A stretch of 64,000 nucleotides of DNA from Pseudomonas sp. PB106 (GTDB lineage: Bacteria > Pseudomonadota > Gammaproteobacteria > Pseudomonadales > Pseudomonadaceae). Each line of letters opens with the position of its first letter. Position 1 is the first letter of the stretch. This document shows positions 52,802 to 62,999 of the stretch, one piece after another. The position numbers and the translations under genes were made by a program. The stretch covers positions 62,001 to 126,000 of the forward strand of contig NZ_RWIM01000070.1 in NCBI RefSeq assembly GCF_009764645.1. The letters are read 5' to 3'. The notes beneath the pieces were generated by a model. It was not told where the DNA came from. It did not search any database and worked only from the letters and a program-made list of their open reading frames with translations.

Positions 52802-54883
52802 TCAGACCGCCGCCCGCGCCTCACCGCGCACGATGTCCTGCATGAAGCGGTCCGCCGGCATCGGGTGCCCGAGCAGATAGCCCTGCAACGAATCACAGCC
52901 AAGTTGCGTCAGGAATTCCTGCTGCACACCGGTTTCGACACCTTCGGCAACAATACGCAACCCGAGTGCCTGGCCCAGCGCGACAATCGCCGAAACAATC
53001 GCCGCATCATCGCTGTCATGCTCAAGGTCGCGGACAAAGCCACGGTCGATTTTCAGCTCATTGGCCGGCAGGCGCTTGAGGTACATCAGGCTTGAATAAC
53101 CGGTGCCAAAGTCATCGATCGACAAATCGACGCCCATGTCCGACAACTCCTGTAACACCGTCATGCTCGCGTCGGCGTCGCTCATCGCCGTGGTTTCGGT
53201 GATTTCCAGGGTCAAGCTGTTGGCCGGCAAGTGATGGGTGGCCAACGCCTTGGCCACGCTCTGCACCAGCCCCGCGTGGCAGAACTGCAACGCCGACAGA
53301 TTCACCGCAATGCGCCAGTCGGTATAGCCCAGCACATACCATTCGCGCATCTGCCGGCAGGCCTCGTTGAGCACCCACTCACCAATGGGGATGATCAGAC
53401 CGGTCTTCTCCGCCAGATCGATGAACTTGTCCGGCATCATCATGCCGTGCAGCGGATGCTGCCAGCGCAGCAGTGCTTCGGCACCGACCGGCCGGCCGTT
53501 GGCCGCATCGAACTTGGGTTGGTAATGCAGGCTGAACTGGCTGTGCTCCAGCGCCGCGCGCAGGTCCTGAAGCAATTGCAGTTGCTTGCGGGCGTTACTG
53601 TTCATCGACGCGTCGAAGAAGCTGTAACCGTTTTTGCCCAGCCCCTTGGCGTGATACATCGCCGCGTCGGCGTTCATCAGCAGTTCCTGCGCGTTCAGGC
53701 CATTGCCCGGGTACAGGGCGATGCCGACGCTGGCGGAAATCTGCAGATCATGTTCGGCAACACGGAACGGCCGCGCAATCAGGCCCACCTGACGCGCCGC
53801 CAGGCTCAATGCATCGTTGGGCTCGGCCAGGCGCACCAACAGCGCAAACTCGTCGCCGCCGATCCGCGCCAAGGTGTCCAGGCTACGCAGGTCTTCACGC
53901 AGACGTACACCCACCTCGCGCAACAACTGGTCGCCCATGTGATGGCCGAAGGCATCGTTAACCGGTTTGAAGCCATCCAGATCGATGAACATCAAGGCAA
54001 AACAGCCGCCCTGTTCATGGACCTTTTTCATCGCCTGATTGATCCGGTCATCGAGCAACATGCGATTCGGCAGGCCGGTCAGGGTGTCGTGCAGGGCCAG
54101 TTGCGTGAGTTCGCGGTTAGCCACGGTCAACGAGTGCGCCAGATCAGCCGTGCGCGCTTCGAGACGGGCGTCGAGAATCGAGGTGAGCAAGGCAATCGAC
54201 AGCACCGCCAGCGTGGTGATCAGCACCAGGCTGTCGAGGCCATTGCCCTTCAAGCCATTGACCGTGGCGCCGCAGAAACTGCCGTCGGGAAACTGCGCGG
54301 CGGCCATGCCGGTGTAGTGCATGCCGACGATGGCGATACCCATGATGATCGCCGCGCCACCGCGTATAAGCCGCACATACGGTGAGTGCTGACGCAGACG
54401 AAACGCGATCCACAATGCCGCCGCCGAGGCGCCGACCGCGATCAGCAGAGAGGCGCCAAACAGCGCCTGATCGTAATCGATGCCCGGCGTCATGCGCATC
54501 GCCGCCATACCGGTGTAATGCATCGCGCTGATGCCGGCGCCCATGATCAAGGCACCGAATGCATGCTGTAACAGCGGTAGCTGTGGCTGGCTGACCAGCC
54601 ACAGCGCAAAGCCGCAGGACAGCACGGCAATCAGCAACGACAACGCGGTAATGCTGATGTCGTAGCCCAGATCGATCGGCAGTTTGAAGGCGAGCATGCC
54701 GATAAAGTGCATCGACCAGACCCCCACGCCCATGGCCAGCGCCCCGCCCGCCGTCCAGAAATGCACGGCACGCCCTTTGGCGGTAGCAATGCGCCCGGTC
54801 AGGTCGAGCGCGGTGTATGACGCGAGGATCGCCACACACAGGGAAATGAATACCAGCGTGAAAGAATAACTACCGATGAGCAT
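52802..54883 (-). CDS. MHYT-GGDEF-EAL cyclic-di-GMP protein
   Basis: This is a 693-residue membrane protein. Residues 1 to about 245 form a seven-helix MHYT domain with repeated MHFIGM and MHYTGM motifs, proposed to sense oxygen, CO or NO through copper. A GGDEF domain follows (about 285-440; LARIGGDEFALLVRL intact), then an EAL domain (about 450-690; VGAEALLRWQHP, DDFGTGYSSLMYLKRLP). Both catalytic motifs are present, so it may make or degrade c-di-GMP. The domain order matches P. aeruginosa MucR/NbdA-type proteins. The start at 54883 is chosen because it gives the first TM helix directly; its ribosome site is weak. Confidence 0.92.
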   Translation of the reverse strand: MLIGSYSFTLVFISLCVAILASYTALDLTGRIATAKGRAVHFWTAGGALAMGVGVWSMHFIGMLAFKLPIDLGYDISITALSLLIAVLSCGFALWLVSQPQLPLLQHAFGALIMGAGISAMHYTGMAAMRMTPGIDYDQALFGASLLIAVGASAAALWIAFRLRQHSPYVRLIRGGAAIIMGIAIVGMHYTGMAAAQFPDGSFCGATVNGLKGNGLDSLVLITTLAVLSIALLTSILDARLEARTADLAHSLTVANRELTQLALHDTLTGLPNRMLLDDRINQAMKKVHEQGGCFALMFIDLDGFKPVNDAFGHHMGDQLLREVGVRLREDLRSLDTLARIGGDEFALLVRLAEPNDALSLAARQVGLIARPFRVAEHDLQISASVGIALYPGNGLNAQELLMNADAAMYHAKGLGKNGYSFFDASMNSNARKQLQLLQDLRAALEHSQFSLHYQPKFDAANGRPVGAEALLRWQHPLHGMMMPDKFIDLAEKTGLIIPIGEWVLNEACRQMREWYVLGYTDWRIAVNLSALQFCHAGLVQSVAKALATHHLPANSLTLEITETTAMSDADASMTVLQELSDMGVDLSIDDFGTGYSSLMYLKRLPANELKIDRGFVRDLEHDSDDAAIVSAIVALGQALGLRIVAEGVETGVQQEFLTQLGCDSLQGYLLGHPMPADRFMQDIVRGEARAAV

Positions 54884-55059
54884 GGGAATTCTCGTGACCA
54901 CCCAAACCGTACTGCGTCCGTTCTCGGCCGGGCAAATGCGGCGATTGTACTGATTGCGCAGCAGAACGCACTGACAAAGTGACCAAATTGCCATCAAGCC
55001 GATGAAACGCTTGTTCGATCGTCCTACAAGGCTCTATTTCGGGATTCTAAGCTCCACTT

Positions 55060-55170
55060 GATCGTTCCCACGCTCTGCGTGGGAATGCCTCGACGGACGC
55101 TCCGCGTTCGGCCGTGAATGGGACGCGGAGCGTCCCGGGCTGCATTCCCACACGGAGCGTGGGAACGATC
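55060..55170. repeat. Large palindromic repeat (TTCCCACGC family)
   Basis: Inverted halves beginning and ending with GATCGTTCCCACGCTC and its complement span about 110 bases and contain nested GGACGCTCCGCG hairpins. It is related to the tandem hairpin at 47555 and lies just beyond the opmB stop. Confidence 0.75.
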
Positions 55171-55181
55171 AGGAGAAAAAC

Positions 55182-56651
55182 TTATTGGGTGTCAGTTACA
55201 TCCAGTTGCCCATCCCAACCGCCACCGAGCGCCGCAATCAACTGCACGCTGGCAATCAGCCGACTCTGCAGAATGTTCAGCACCGTACGTTCGTTGCTCA
55301 GCGCCGTGGCTTGCACCACCACCACGTCGATGTAGGCAATCAACCCGGCCTTGTACTGATTTTCCGTCAAACGCAGGGAATCACGGGCGGCATCGAGCGC
55401 TTCCTGACGCACTGCCGCCTCATCCTCGTACACCTTCAACTGCACCAGATAGTTTTCCACTTCACGGAAACCGTCGAGCACGGTCTGGCGGTATTTGGCC
55501 ACGGTCTGGTCATACACCGCTTCGGTGCGGTCGACTTCCGCCGAGCGAATGCCTCCATCGAACAGCGGCAATGACAGTTTCGGCCCGACCGACCAGAAGC
55601 GATTCGGCAAGCTGATCAGATCTTGTGAAGTACTGCTGCTGTAACCGCCGCTCAGGCTCAGGCTCAGATCCGGGTAGTACGCCGCTTTGGCCACACCGAT
55701 GTTGGCATTGGCGGCGATCACCGAACGCTCCGCCGAGGCGATGTCCGGGCGCCGCTCGAGCAACTGCGACGGCAGGCTCAGCGGAATCTGCGGCAAGTTC
55801 GGAATGGACTGCGACTCGGCAATGTTGAAGTCCGCCGGCGCCTGGCCGGTTAGCACGGCAATAGCGTTTTCGAACTGCGCGCGTTGCCAGATCAGGTCGA
55901 CCAGATCGGCCTGGGTGCTTTTCAGTTGGGTCTGCGCCTGAGCCACCGCGTCACGCCCGGAAACGCCGGCATTGTATTGGTTCTGGGTCATTTTCAGCGA
56001 ACGCTCATAGGCCACGACGGTGGCTTCGAGCAATCGTTTCTGCTGATCGATCACGCGCAATTGCAGGTAGTTCTGCACCAGTTCCGACTGCTGGCTCAAA
56101 CGCATCGCCGCCAGGTCGGCAAAACTCGCCTGAGCGCTGGCTTCATCGGCTTCCAGCCCACGGCGCAATTTGCCCCAGACATCCGCTTCCCAACTGACGC
56201 CCAACTGCGCGTTGTAGGTGTCGCGAATGCCGCTCGAGGAACTGCTCAGGCTCGAACTGCTGCTGCCGGTGCCCTGACTGGAACGGGTCTTGCCCACGCT
56301 CAAATCGACACTCGGATAAAACGCCCCACGCGCGCTGCGCACCAAGGCCTGGGCCTGACGGAACTGTGCTTCCGATTGCGCAACGGTCTGGTTGGCGCTG
56401 TTGAGTTTTTCGATCAGCCCATTGAGCTGTTGATCGCCATACAGCTCCCACCAGGCACCACGGGCCAGCGAATCGCTGGGATTGGCCTGACGCCAGCCCT
56501 CTGCTTCCTTGTACTGGGCGATTTCGGCGGTTTGCGGGCGCTGGTAGTCCGGGCCGACAGCGCAGGCACTGAGCATCGCCACGCACAGCGACAGACTCAA
56601 CAGACGCGAACCGCGCACAGTGGCCAGATTGAAAAGCGAACGGTCAGTCAT
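55182..56651 (-). CDS. opmB: RND efflux outer membrane channel, OpmB/NodT type
   Basis: The 489-residue protein has a lipoprotein signal (LLSLSLCVAMLSAC, lipobox LSAC), then AVGPDYQRP, the usual start of OprM/NodT channels. It contains two outer membrane efflux repeats with long coiled coils (QTVAQSEAQFRQAQALVRSA; YNAGVSGRDAVAQAQTQLKS). It forms the TolC-like exit duct for the MuxABC pump. Its start overlaps the muxC stop by four bases. The gene order muxA-muxB-muxC-opmB matches P. aeruginosa. Confidence 0.88.
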   Translation of the reverse strand: MTDRSLFNLATVRGSRLLSLSLCVAMLSACAVGPDYQRPQTAEIAQYKEAEGWRQANPSDSLARGAWWELYGDQQLNGLIEKLNSANQTVAQSEAQFRQAQALVRSARGAFYPSVDLSVGKTRSSQGTGSSSSSLSSSSSGIRDTYNAQLGVSWEADVWGKLRRGLEADEASAQASFADLAAMRLSQQSELVQNYLQLRVIDQQKRLLEATVVAYERSLKMTQNQYNAGVSGRDAVAQAQTQLKSTQADLVDLIWQRAQFENAIAVLTGQAPADFNIAESQSIPNLPQIPLSLPSQLLERRPDIASAERSVIAANANIGVAKAAYYPDLSLSLSGGYSSSTSQDLISLPNRFWSVGPKLSLPLFDGGIRSAEVDRTEAVYDQTVAKYRQTVLDGFREVENYLVQLKVYEDEAAVRQEALDAARDSLRLTENQYKAGLIAYIDVVVVQATALSNERTVLNILQSRLIASVQLIAALGGGWDGQLDVTDTQ

Positions 56652-59600
56652 AGCGGAGTTTCCAGAGCGGCGTCAGTACGCACGCCACGCCATTTGTTGA
56701 AGCGATGGCGTAGCTTGTCGAGATAGAGGTAAACCACAGGTGTGGTGTAAAGCGTCAGCACCTGGCTGAAAATCAGCCCGCCGATAATGGTCAGACCCAA
56801 CGGCTGGCGCATTTCCGCGCCTTCGGCACGGCTGAGCAGTAACGGCAAGGCCCCGAGGATCGCCGCCAGCGTGGTCATCAGGATCGGGCGCAAACGTTGC
56901 AAACAGGCGCTGCGGATCGATTCCAGTGGCGTCAGGCCCTGGTGGCGTTCGAGTTGCAACGCGAGGTCGATCATCAGAATGGCGTTTTTCTTCACCACGC
57001 CAATCAGCAGGAACAGCCCGAGCAACGAAATCAGACTGAATTCGCCGCCCAGCGCATAGATCGACAGCAATGCGCCAACCCCGGCCGATGGCAGGGTCGA
57101 CAGAATCGTCAGCGGATGAATGTAGCTTTCATACAGAACACCAAGCACCAGATACACCGCCAGCAGCGCACCGAGGATCATGAACGGCTGACTCTTCTGG
57201 GTGGCGGCAAAGGCATCGGCGGTGCCGGCCATCTTGGCGATGACGCCTTCCGGCAAACCGACCTTGGCGATAGCCCGCTCAATCGCCGCGCTGCCCTGCT
57301 CCACCGTGACGCCTTCGGCCATGTCGAAAGAAATGTCTTCCGAGGCGAACTGGCCTTCGTGGCTGACGCGGTCGTCTTCCAGGCTGTTTTCGTAATGGGC
57401 AAAGGTCGACAGCGGCACCCGCGCGCCGTCAGCGGTGATGACCTGCACTTGCTTGAGCGTGATCGGGTCCTGGGCATATTTCGGATTGACCTCCATCACC
57501 ACCTGATACTGGTTGAGGCTGTCGTAAATCGTCGAAATCTGCCGTTGGCTATAGGCGTTGTTCAGCACCGAGGTGACCATGTCCATGTCCACGCCCAAAC
57601 GCTTGGCCTGATCACGGTCGACAATCAGCGTCACCTGCTGGGCACCGGCACCTTCGCGGGCATCGATGGCGGTCAGCTCGGGCAAGGCGCGAAGCGCGGC
57701 AACGACCTTCGGATACCACTTGCGCAACTCGGCCAGATCACCGCTTTGCAGGATGTAGCTGTATTGCGAACTGGTCTGCTCGCGACCACCGCCGAATTGC
57801 AGATCCTGGTCGGCCATGAGCATCAACTGCGCACCCGGCACCTTGGGCATTTCCTTGCGCATCCGTTCAATGACTTTCTGCGCCGACAGGTTGCGCTCCT
57901 TGATCGGCTTGAGGCGCACCAGCATGAACGCGTTGTTGGTGCCGTTGGTGCCACCGATAAATCCGGCCACGCTTTCCACGGCTTCGTCCTTGAGCACGGC
58001 GCGGCGGAAAATCTCCATTTTTGGCTGCATCACATTGAACGACAGACCGTCATCGCCCCGGACAAAACCGATCAACTGGCCGGTATCCTGCTGCGGCATG
58101 AAGGTTTTCGGCACCACCACGTACAGCGCGACGTTGACGCCAACAGTGATCAGCAGGCTGAGCAAGGTCAGGCGTCGATGGCGCAGCACCCAGTCGAGGC
58201 TGCTGGCGTATTTGCCGACCATCCAGTCGTTGGTGCGGCGACTCCAGCGTTGCAGACGGTTTTCCTGGCCGGGCGTGTGGGGCTTGAGCCAACGTGCGCA
58301 GAGCATCGGTGTCAGCGTCAGTGATACCACCAGCGACACCACGATGGCTGCGGCCAGGGTGATGGAGAATTCACGAAACAGACTCTCGATGATCCCGCCC
58401 ATGAACAGGATCGACAGGAACACCGCCACCAGCGACACGTTCATCGACAGCAGGGTGAACCCGACTTCCTGGGCGCCGAGATACGCGGCTTTCATCGGTT
58501 TGACGCCTTCGTCGATGTGCCGGGAAATGTTCTCCAGCACCACAATGGCATCGTCCACCACCAGCCCCGTGGCGAGGATCAGCGCCATCAAGGACAAATT
58601 GTTCAGCGAAAAACCGTACAGGTACATCACCGCAAAAGTACCGACCAGCGAAACCGGAACTGCCAGTGTCGGAATCAGCGAGGCGCGGAAGTTACCGAGG
58701 AACAGGAACACCACCAGAATCACCAGGGCCACGGCGATCAGCAGGGTCATCTCGGCTTCATGCAACGTCGCCTTGATGACCGGCGAACGGTCCATGGCCA
58801 GATTGAGTTTCACACTGGCCGGCAACACCGCTTGCAGCGCTGGCAATTGCGCCTTGATCTCGTTGACTGTCTCGATGATGTTGGCGCCGGCCTGACGGTT
58901 GATCACCAGCAGCACCGCAGCGTCGTCGTTGAAAAAGCCGCTGTTGTAACGGTCTTCGACACCGTCGCTGACCTTGGCCACATCTTTCAGGCGCAATGCA
59001 GCGCCGTCGGCGTAGTGGATGATCAGCGACTCGTAATCCTTGGCTTTTTCCAACTGGTCGTTGGCCTGGATCTGCCACAGGCGCTGGTCATCTTCGACCG
59101 AGCCCTTGGGCCGGCGCACGTTGGCGTCGGCAATGGTCTTGCGCACATCATCGAGCGCTACGCCGTACTGATTCAGTGCCTGTGGTTCGAGTTCGATGCG
59201 CACCGCCGGCAGCGAACTGCCGCCGATCTGCACTTCGCCGACGCCCTGCACTTGCGACAGGCTCTGCGACAGAATGGTCGAGGCCAAGTCGTAGAGCTGG
59301 CCTTTTTCGAGGACGTCCGAGGTCAGCGAAAGCACCATGATCGGCGCTTGCGACGGATTGACCTTCTTGTAGGTCGGCATGCTGCGCATGCCGCTCGGCA
59401 ACAGGTTGCGCGAGGCGTTGATCGCCGCCTGCACTTCCCGCGCCGCGCCGTTGATGTCGCGGTCGAGGTCAAATTGCAGAATGACCCGCGTCGAACCCTG
59501 GCTGGAACGGCTGCTCATGGTGTTGACGCCGGCGATGGCGCCGAACGAGCGCTCCAGCGGCGTCGCGACGGTGGACGCCATGACTTCCGGGCTGGCACCG

Positions 59601-59755
59601 GGCAGGCTGGCCTGCACCACGATCACCGGGAAGTCCATTTGTGGCAGTGGCGAAACCGGCAGCAGACCGAAGCTCACGCCGCCCAGCAACATGATCGCCA
59701 GACTCAGCAGCATGGTCGCTACCGGGCGTTTGATGAAAGGACCGGAGAGGTTCAT
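56648..59755 (-). CDS. muxC: RND multidrug transporter subunit MuxC (MdtC-like)
   Basis: The 1035-residue inner membrane RND transporter has 12 predicted TM helices and two large periplasmic loops. Features: MNLSGPFIKRPVATMLLSLA at the start, the proton-relay Asp pair in ATGLVVDDAIVVLENISRH and LLSIYALGGEFSLISLLGLF late in the protein. It pairs with MuxB as a heteromultimeric pump like MdtB/MdtC. The ATG at 59755 follows GGAG by 10 bases. A REPIN lies between it and muxB. Confidence 0.9.
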   Translation of the reverse strand: MNLSGPFIKRPVATMLLSLAIMLLGGVSFGLLPVSPLPQMDFPVIVVQASLPGASPEVMASTVATPLERSFGAIAGVNTMSSRSSQGSTRVILQFDLDRDINGAAREVQAAINASRNLLPSGMRSMPTYKKVNPSQAPIMVLSLTSDVLEKGQLYDLASTILSQSLSQVQGVGEVQIGGSSLPAVRIELEPQALNQYGVALDDVRKTIADANVRRPKGSVEDDQRLWQIQANDQLEKAKDYESLIIHYADGAALRLKDVAKVSDGVEDRYNSGFFNDDAAVLLVINRQAGANIIETVNEIKAQLPALQAVLPASVKLNLAMDRSPVIKATLHEAEMTLLIAVALVILVVFLFLGNFRASLIPTLAVPVSLVGTFAVMYLYGFSLNNLSLMALILATGLVVDDAIVVLENISRHIDEGVKPMKAAYLGAQEVGFTLLSMNVSLVAVFLSILFMGGIIESLFREFSITLAAAIVVSLVVSLTLTPMLCARWLKPHTPGQENRLQRWSRRTNDWMVGKYASSLDWVLRHRRLTLLSLLITVGVNVALYVVVPKTFMPQQDTGQLIGFVRGDDGLSFNVMQPKMEIFRRAVLKDEAVESVAGFIGGTNGTNNAFMLVRLKPIKERNLSAQKVIERMRKEMPKVPGAQLMLMADQDLQFGGGREQTSSQYSYILQSGDLAELRKWYPKVVAALRALPELTAIDAREGAGAQQVTLIVDRDQAKRLGVDMDMVTSVLNNAYSQRQISTIYDSLNQYQVVMEVNPKYAQDPITLKQVQVITADGARVPLSTFAHYENSLEDDRVSHEGQFASEDISFDMAEGVTVEQGSAAIERAIAKVGLPEGVIAKMAGTADAFAATQKSQPFMILGALLAVYLVLGVLYESYIHPLTILSTLPSAGVGALLSIYALGGEFSLISLLGLFLLIGVVKKNAILMIDLALQLERHQGLTPLESIRSACLQRLRPILMTTLAAILGALPLLLSRAEGAEMRQPLGLTIIGGLIFSQVLTLYTTPVVYLYLDKLRHRFNKWRGVRTDAALETPL

Positions 59756-59783
59756 TGACCACAAACTCCGACTTCACACCCAT

Positions 59784-59881
59784 CCCCTGTAGGAGTGAGC
59801 CTGCTCGCGACAGCGGTGTGTCTGCCTCCACTGATATTGAATGTGCCGGCCTCATCGCGAGCAGGCTCACTCCTACAGGGG
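59784..59881. repeat. REPIN, type C, within the mux operon
   Basis: Arms with core GTAGGAGTGAGCCTGCTCG are inverted around about 45 bases. The element sits in the 142-bp gap between muxB and muxC, genes that are otherwise expected to be nearly contiguous. Confidence 0.85.
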
Positions 59882-59897
59882 TTATGTGTACGGACAG

Positions 59898-62800
59898 TCA
59901 TACCGCGACCTCTTCGGTATCCGCATTGGTCTTGCCAAAGCGACGACCGAGGCGGTCGAAATACAGGTAGATCACCGGCGTGGTAAACAGCGTCAGCACC
60001 TGGCTCACCAGCAAACCGCCGACCATCACCAAACCCAGCGGCTGACGCAATTCAGCCCCGGAACCGGTGGCGAGCATCAACGGCACGGCGCCAAACAGCG
60101 CCGCCAGTGTGGTCATCAGAATTGGCCGGAAACGCAGCAGCGCCGCCTGATAGATCGCCTGCTCCGGCGCCATGCCTTGGGTACGCTCAGCGTCGAGGGC
60201 GAAGTCGATCATCATGATCGCGTTCTTCTTGACGATACCGATCAACAGGATGATGCCGATGATCGCGATCATGCCCAGGTCATTGCCGCTGAGCAGCAAC
60301 GCCAGCAAAGCGCCAACCGCCGCCGATGGCAACGTCGAGAGAATGGTGATCGGATGAATGTAACTTTCGTACAGCACACCGAGCACGATGTACATGGTCA
60401 CCACCGCCGCCAGAATCAGCAGCAAGGTGCTCGACAGCGATGCCTGGAAGGCCTCCGCCGCGCCCTGGAACTGAGTCTGCACGCCCACCGGCATGCCAAT
60501 GTCTTTCTGCACCTGCTCGATCACTTCCACCGCGTGCCCCAACGCTACGCCGGGGGCGAGGTTGAACGACATCATCACCGCCGGGAACTGGCCGATGTGG
60601 GTGATCGCCAGTTGCGCCTGACGTTGTTCGACGTGAGCCAGACTCGACAGGCGTACCTGTGCGCCATCGGTGGTCTTGACGTGAATCTGATCCAGCGCCT
60701 GCGGACCGATTTTTTCCCCGGACTGCGCTTGCAGCACCACGCGATACTGGCTGGCCTGGGTGTAGATCGTCGAAATCTGCCGCTGACCGAAAGCGTCGTA
60801 CAGCGCATCGGTGATGTTCGACACCGAAACGCCGAGGCGTGAAGCCGCATCGCGGTCGATCACCAGATAAACCTGCAGGCCCTTGTCCTGCAAATCGCTG
60901 GCAACGTCGGTCAATTCCGCACGCTGAGCCAGCGCTTCGACCAGTCGGCCGCTCCACTGGCTCAACAGCTCGGAATCCGGCGACGACATGCTGAACTGAT
61001 ACTGCGTGCGGCTGACCCGGTCCTCGATGGTCAGATCCTGTACCGGTTGCATGAACAGCCGAATACCGACCAGCTTGTCCACTTGCGGCTGCAAGCGGGC
61101 GATCACTTCGCTAGCGGAAAGATCACGCTGGCCGTGGGGCTTGAGGTTAATCAGCAGACGACCGCTGTTCAGCGTGGCGTTATCGCCGTCGACACCAATA
61201 TAGGAAGACAGGCTTTGCACCGCTGGGTCTTCCAGAATGATTTTCGCCAGTGCCTGTTGACGCTCGCCCATCGCCGCAAAGGAAATCGACTGCGGCGCCT
61301 CGGAAATGCCCTGAATCACCCCGGTGTCCTGCACCGGGAAAAAGCCCTTGGGCACGACCATATAAAGGAACACGGTCAGTGCCAGCGTGCCGACGGCCAC
61401 CAATAAAGTCAGCGGCTGATGTTTGAGCACCCACTGCAACTTGCGCCCGTAGGCCGCGATCATCCAGTCGATCACCGCACCGCTGGCCCGATAGAAACGA
61501 CCCTGCTCGTGTTCTTCCGGCTCGCGCTTGAGCAAGCGCGCGCACATCATCGGCGTCAGGGTCAGCGAGACCACCAGCGAAATCAGGATGGCCACCGCCA
61601 AGGTGATGGCGAACTCGCGGAACAGCCGACCGACCACATCCGCCATGAACAGCAGTGGAATCAGTACCGCGATCAGCGACAGGGTCAGGGAAATCAGGGT
61701 AAAGCCGATCTGTTTCGCGCCTTTGAGCGCGGCTTGCATCGGGCTGTCGCCTTCTTCGATGAAACGCGCGATGTTTTCCAGCATCACGATCGCATCGTCG
61801 ACCACGAAACCGGTCGCGATGGTCAGCGCCATCAAGGTCAGGTTGTTGACCGAGAATCCGGCCAGATACATCACACCAAAAGTGCCGATCAGCGACAGCG
61901 GCACGGCGACCGACGGGATGATCGTCGCGCTGGCACGACGCAGGAACAGGAACGTCACCATCACCACCAGAGCGATGGCGATCAGCAGTTCATGCTGCAC
62001 GTCCGTCACCGAGGCGCGAATGGTCTGGGTACGGTCGGTGAGCACGTTGACTTCGAGGCCCGCCGGCAAGTTGTCGGTGATACTCGGTAACAACGCCTTG
62101 ATGCGGTCGACCACTTCGATGACGTTGGCGCCGGGCTGCCGCTGAATGTTCAGCAGCACGGCCTGATTCTGGTTGGCCCACGCGGCGAGGCGTTCGTTCT
62201 CGGCGCCATCGACGATTTCCGCCACGTCCTTGAGCCGCAACGGCGCGCCGTTCTTGTAGGCGAGGATCAGGTTGGCGTAATCCTCGGGCGACGTCAGTTG
62301 GTCGTTCGCGTCGAGCATCGACACCCGGGTCGGGCCGTCGAAGTTGCCTTTTGGCTGGTTGACGTTGGAGGCGCCGATCAGGGTGCGCACGTCCGACAGG
62401 TTGAGGCTGTTCGCCGCCAACGCTTCCGGGTTGACCTTGATCCGCACCGCCTGACGCTGGCCGCCGGCAATGCTGACCATGCCGACACCGCTGATCTGGG
62501 CGATTTTCTGCGCCATGCGCGTATCGACCAGATCATTGAGTTTGGGCAGCAGCATGGTTTTCGAGGTGATCGCCAACGTCAGCACCGGGGTATCGGCCGG
62601 GTTGACCTTGTTGTACACCGGCGGCGCCGGCAGATCGGTCGGCAACAGGTTGGTCGCGGCGTTGATCGCGGCTTGCACCTGTTGCTCGGCGACGTCCATG
62701 TTGATATCGAGACTGAAACGCAGGGTCAGCACCGACGCGCCGCCGGAGCTGGTCGAGGCCATTTGCGTCAGGCCCGGCATCTGCCCGAACTGGCGTTCAA

Positions 62801-62999
62801 GCGGCGCGGTGACCGCGCTGGTCATTACATCCGGACTGGCGCCGGGATACAAAGTCATGACGCGAATGGTCGGGTAATCGACCTGCGGCAGCGCTGAAAC
62901 CGGCAGCAGGCGATAAGCGATCAGGCCGGCCAGGACAATGGCCAGCATGCTCAGGGTGGTGGCTACCGGACGGAGGATGAACAGCCGCGAAATGTTCAT
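59898..62999 (-). CDS. muxB: RND multidrug transporter subunit MuxB (MdtB-like)
   Basis: This 1033-residue RND transporter starts [20 protein letters not shown]. It has the proton-relay Asp pair in [19 protein letters not shown], periplasmic porter domains and a C-terminal TM bundle with [20 protein letters not shown]. It is most like MdtB, and works with MuxC. Its ATG overlaps the muxA stop by four bases, so the two are translationally coupled. Confidence 0.9.
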   Translation of the reverse strand: MNISRLFILRPVATTLSMLAIVLAGLIAYRLLPVSALPQVDYPTIRVMTLYPGASPDVMTSAVTAPLERQFGQMPGLTQMASTSSGGASVLTLRFSLDINMDVAEQQVQAAINAATNLLPTDLPAPPVYNKVNPADTPVLTLAITSKTMLLPKLNDLVDTRMAQKIAQISGVGMVSIAGGQRQAVRIKVNPEALAANSLNLSDVRTLIGASNVNQPKGNFDGPTRVSMLDANDQLTSPEDYANLILAYKNGAPLRLKDVAEIVDGAENERLAAWANQNQAVLLNIQRQPGANVIEVVDRIKALLPSITDNLPAGLEVNVLTDRTQTIRASVTDVQHELLIAIALVVMVTFLFLRRASATIIPSVAVPLSLIGTFGVMYLAGFSVNNLTLMALTIATGFVVDDAIVMLENIARFIEEGDSPMQAALKGAKQIGFTLISLTLSLIAVLIPLLFMADVVGRLFREFAITLAVAILISLVVSLTLTPMMCARLLKREPEEHEQGRFYRASGAVIDWMIAAYGRKLQWVLKHQPLTLLVAVGTLALTVFLYMVVPKGFFPVQDTGVIQGISEAPQSISFAAMGERQQALAKIILEDPAVQSLSSYIGVDGDNATLNSGRLLINLKPHGQRDLSASEVIARLQPQVDKLVGIRLFMQPVQDLTIEDRVSRTQYQFSMSSPDSELLSQWSGRLVEALAQRAELTDVASDLQDKGLQVYLVIDRDAASRLGVSVSNITDALYDAFGQRQISTIYTQASQYRVVLQAQSGEKIGPQALDQIHVKTTDGAQVRLSSLAHVEQRQAQLAITHIGQFPAVMMSFNLAPGVALGHAVEVIEQVQKDIGMPVGVQTQFQGAAEAFQASLSSTLLLILAAVVTMYIVLGVLYESYIHPITILSTLPSAAVGALLALLLSGNDLGMIAIIGIILLIGIVKKNAIMMIDFALDAERTQGMAPEQAIYQAALLRFRPILMTTLAALFGAVPLMLATGSGAELRQPLGLVMVGGLLVSQVLTLFTTPVIYLYFDRLGRRFGKTNADTEEVAV

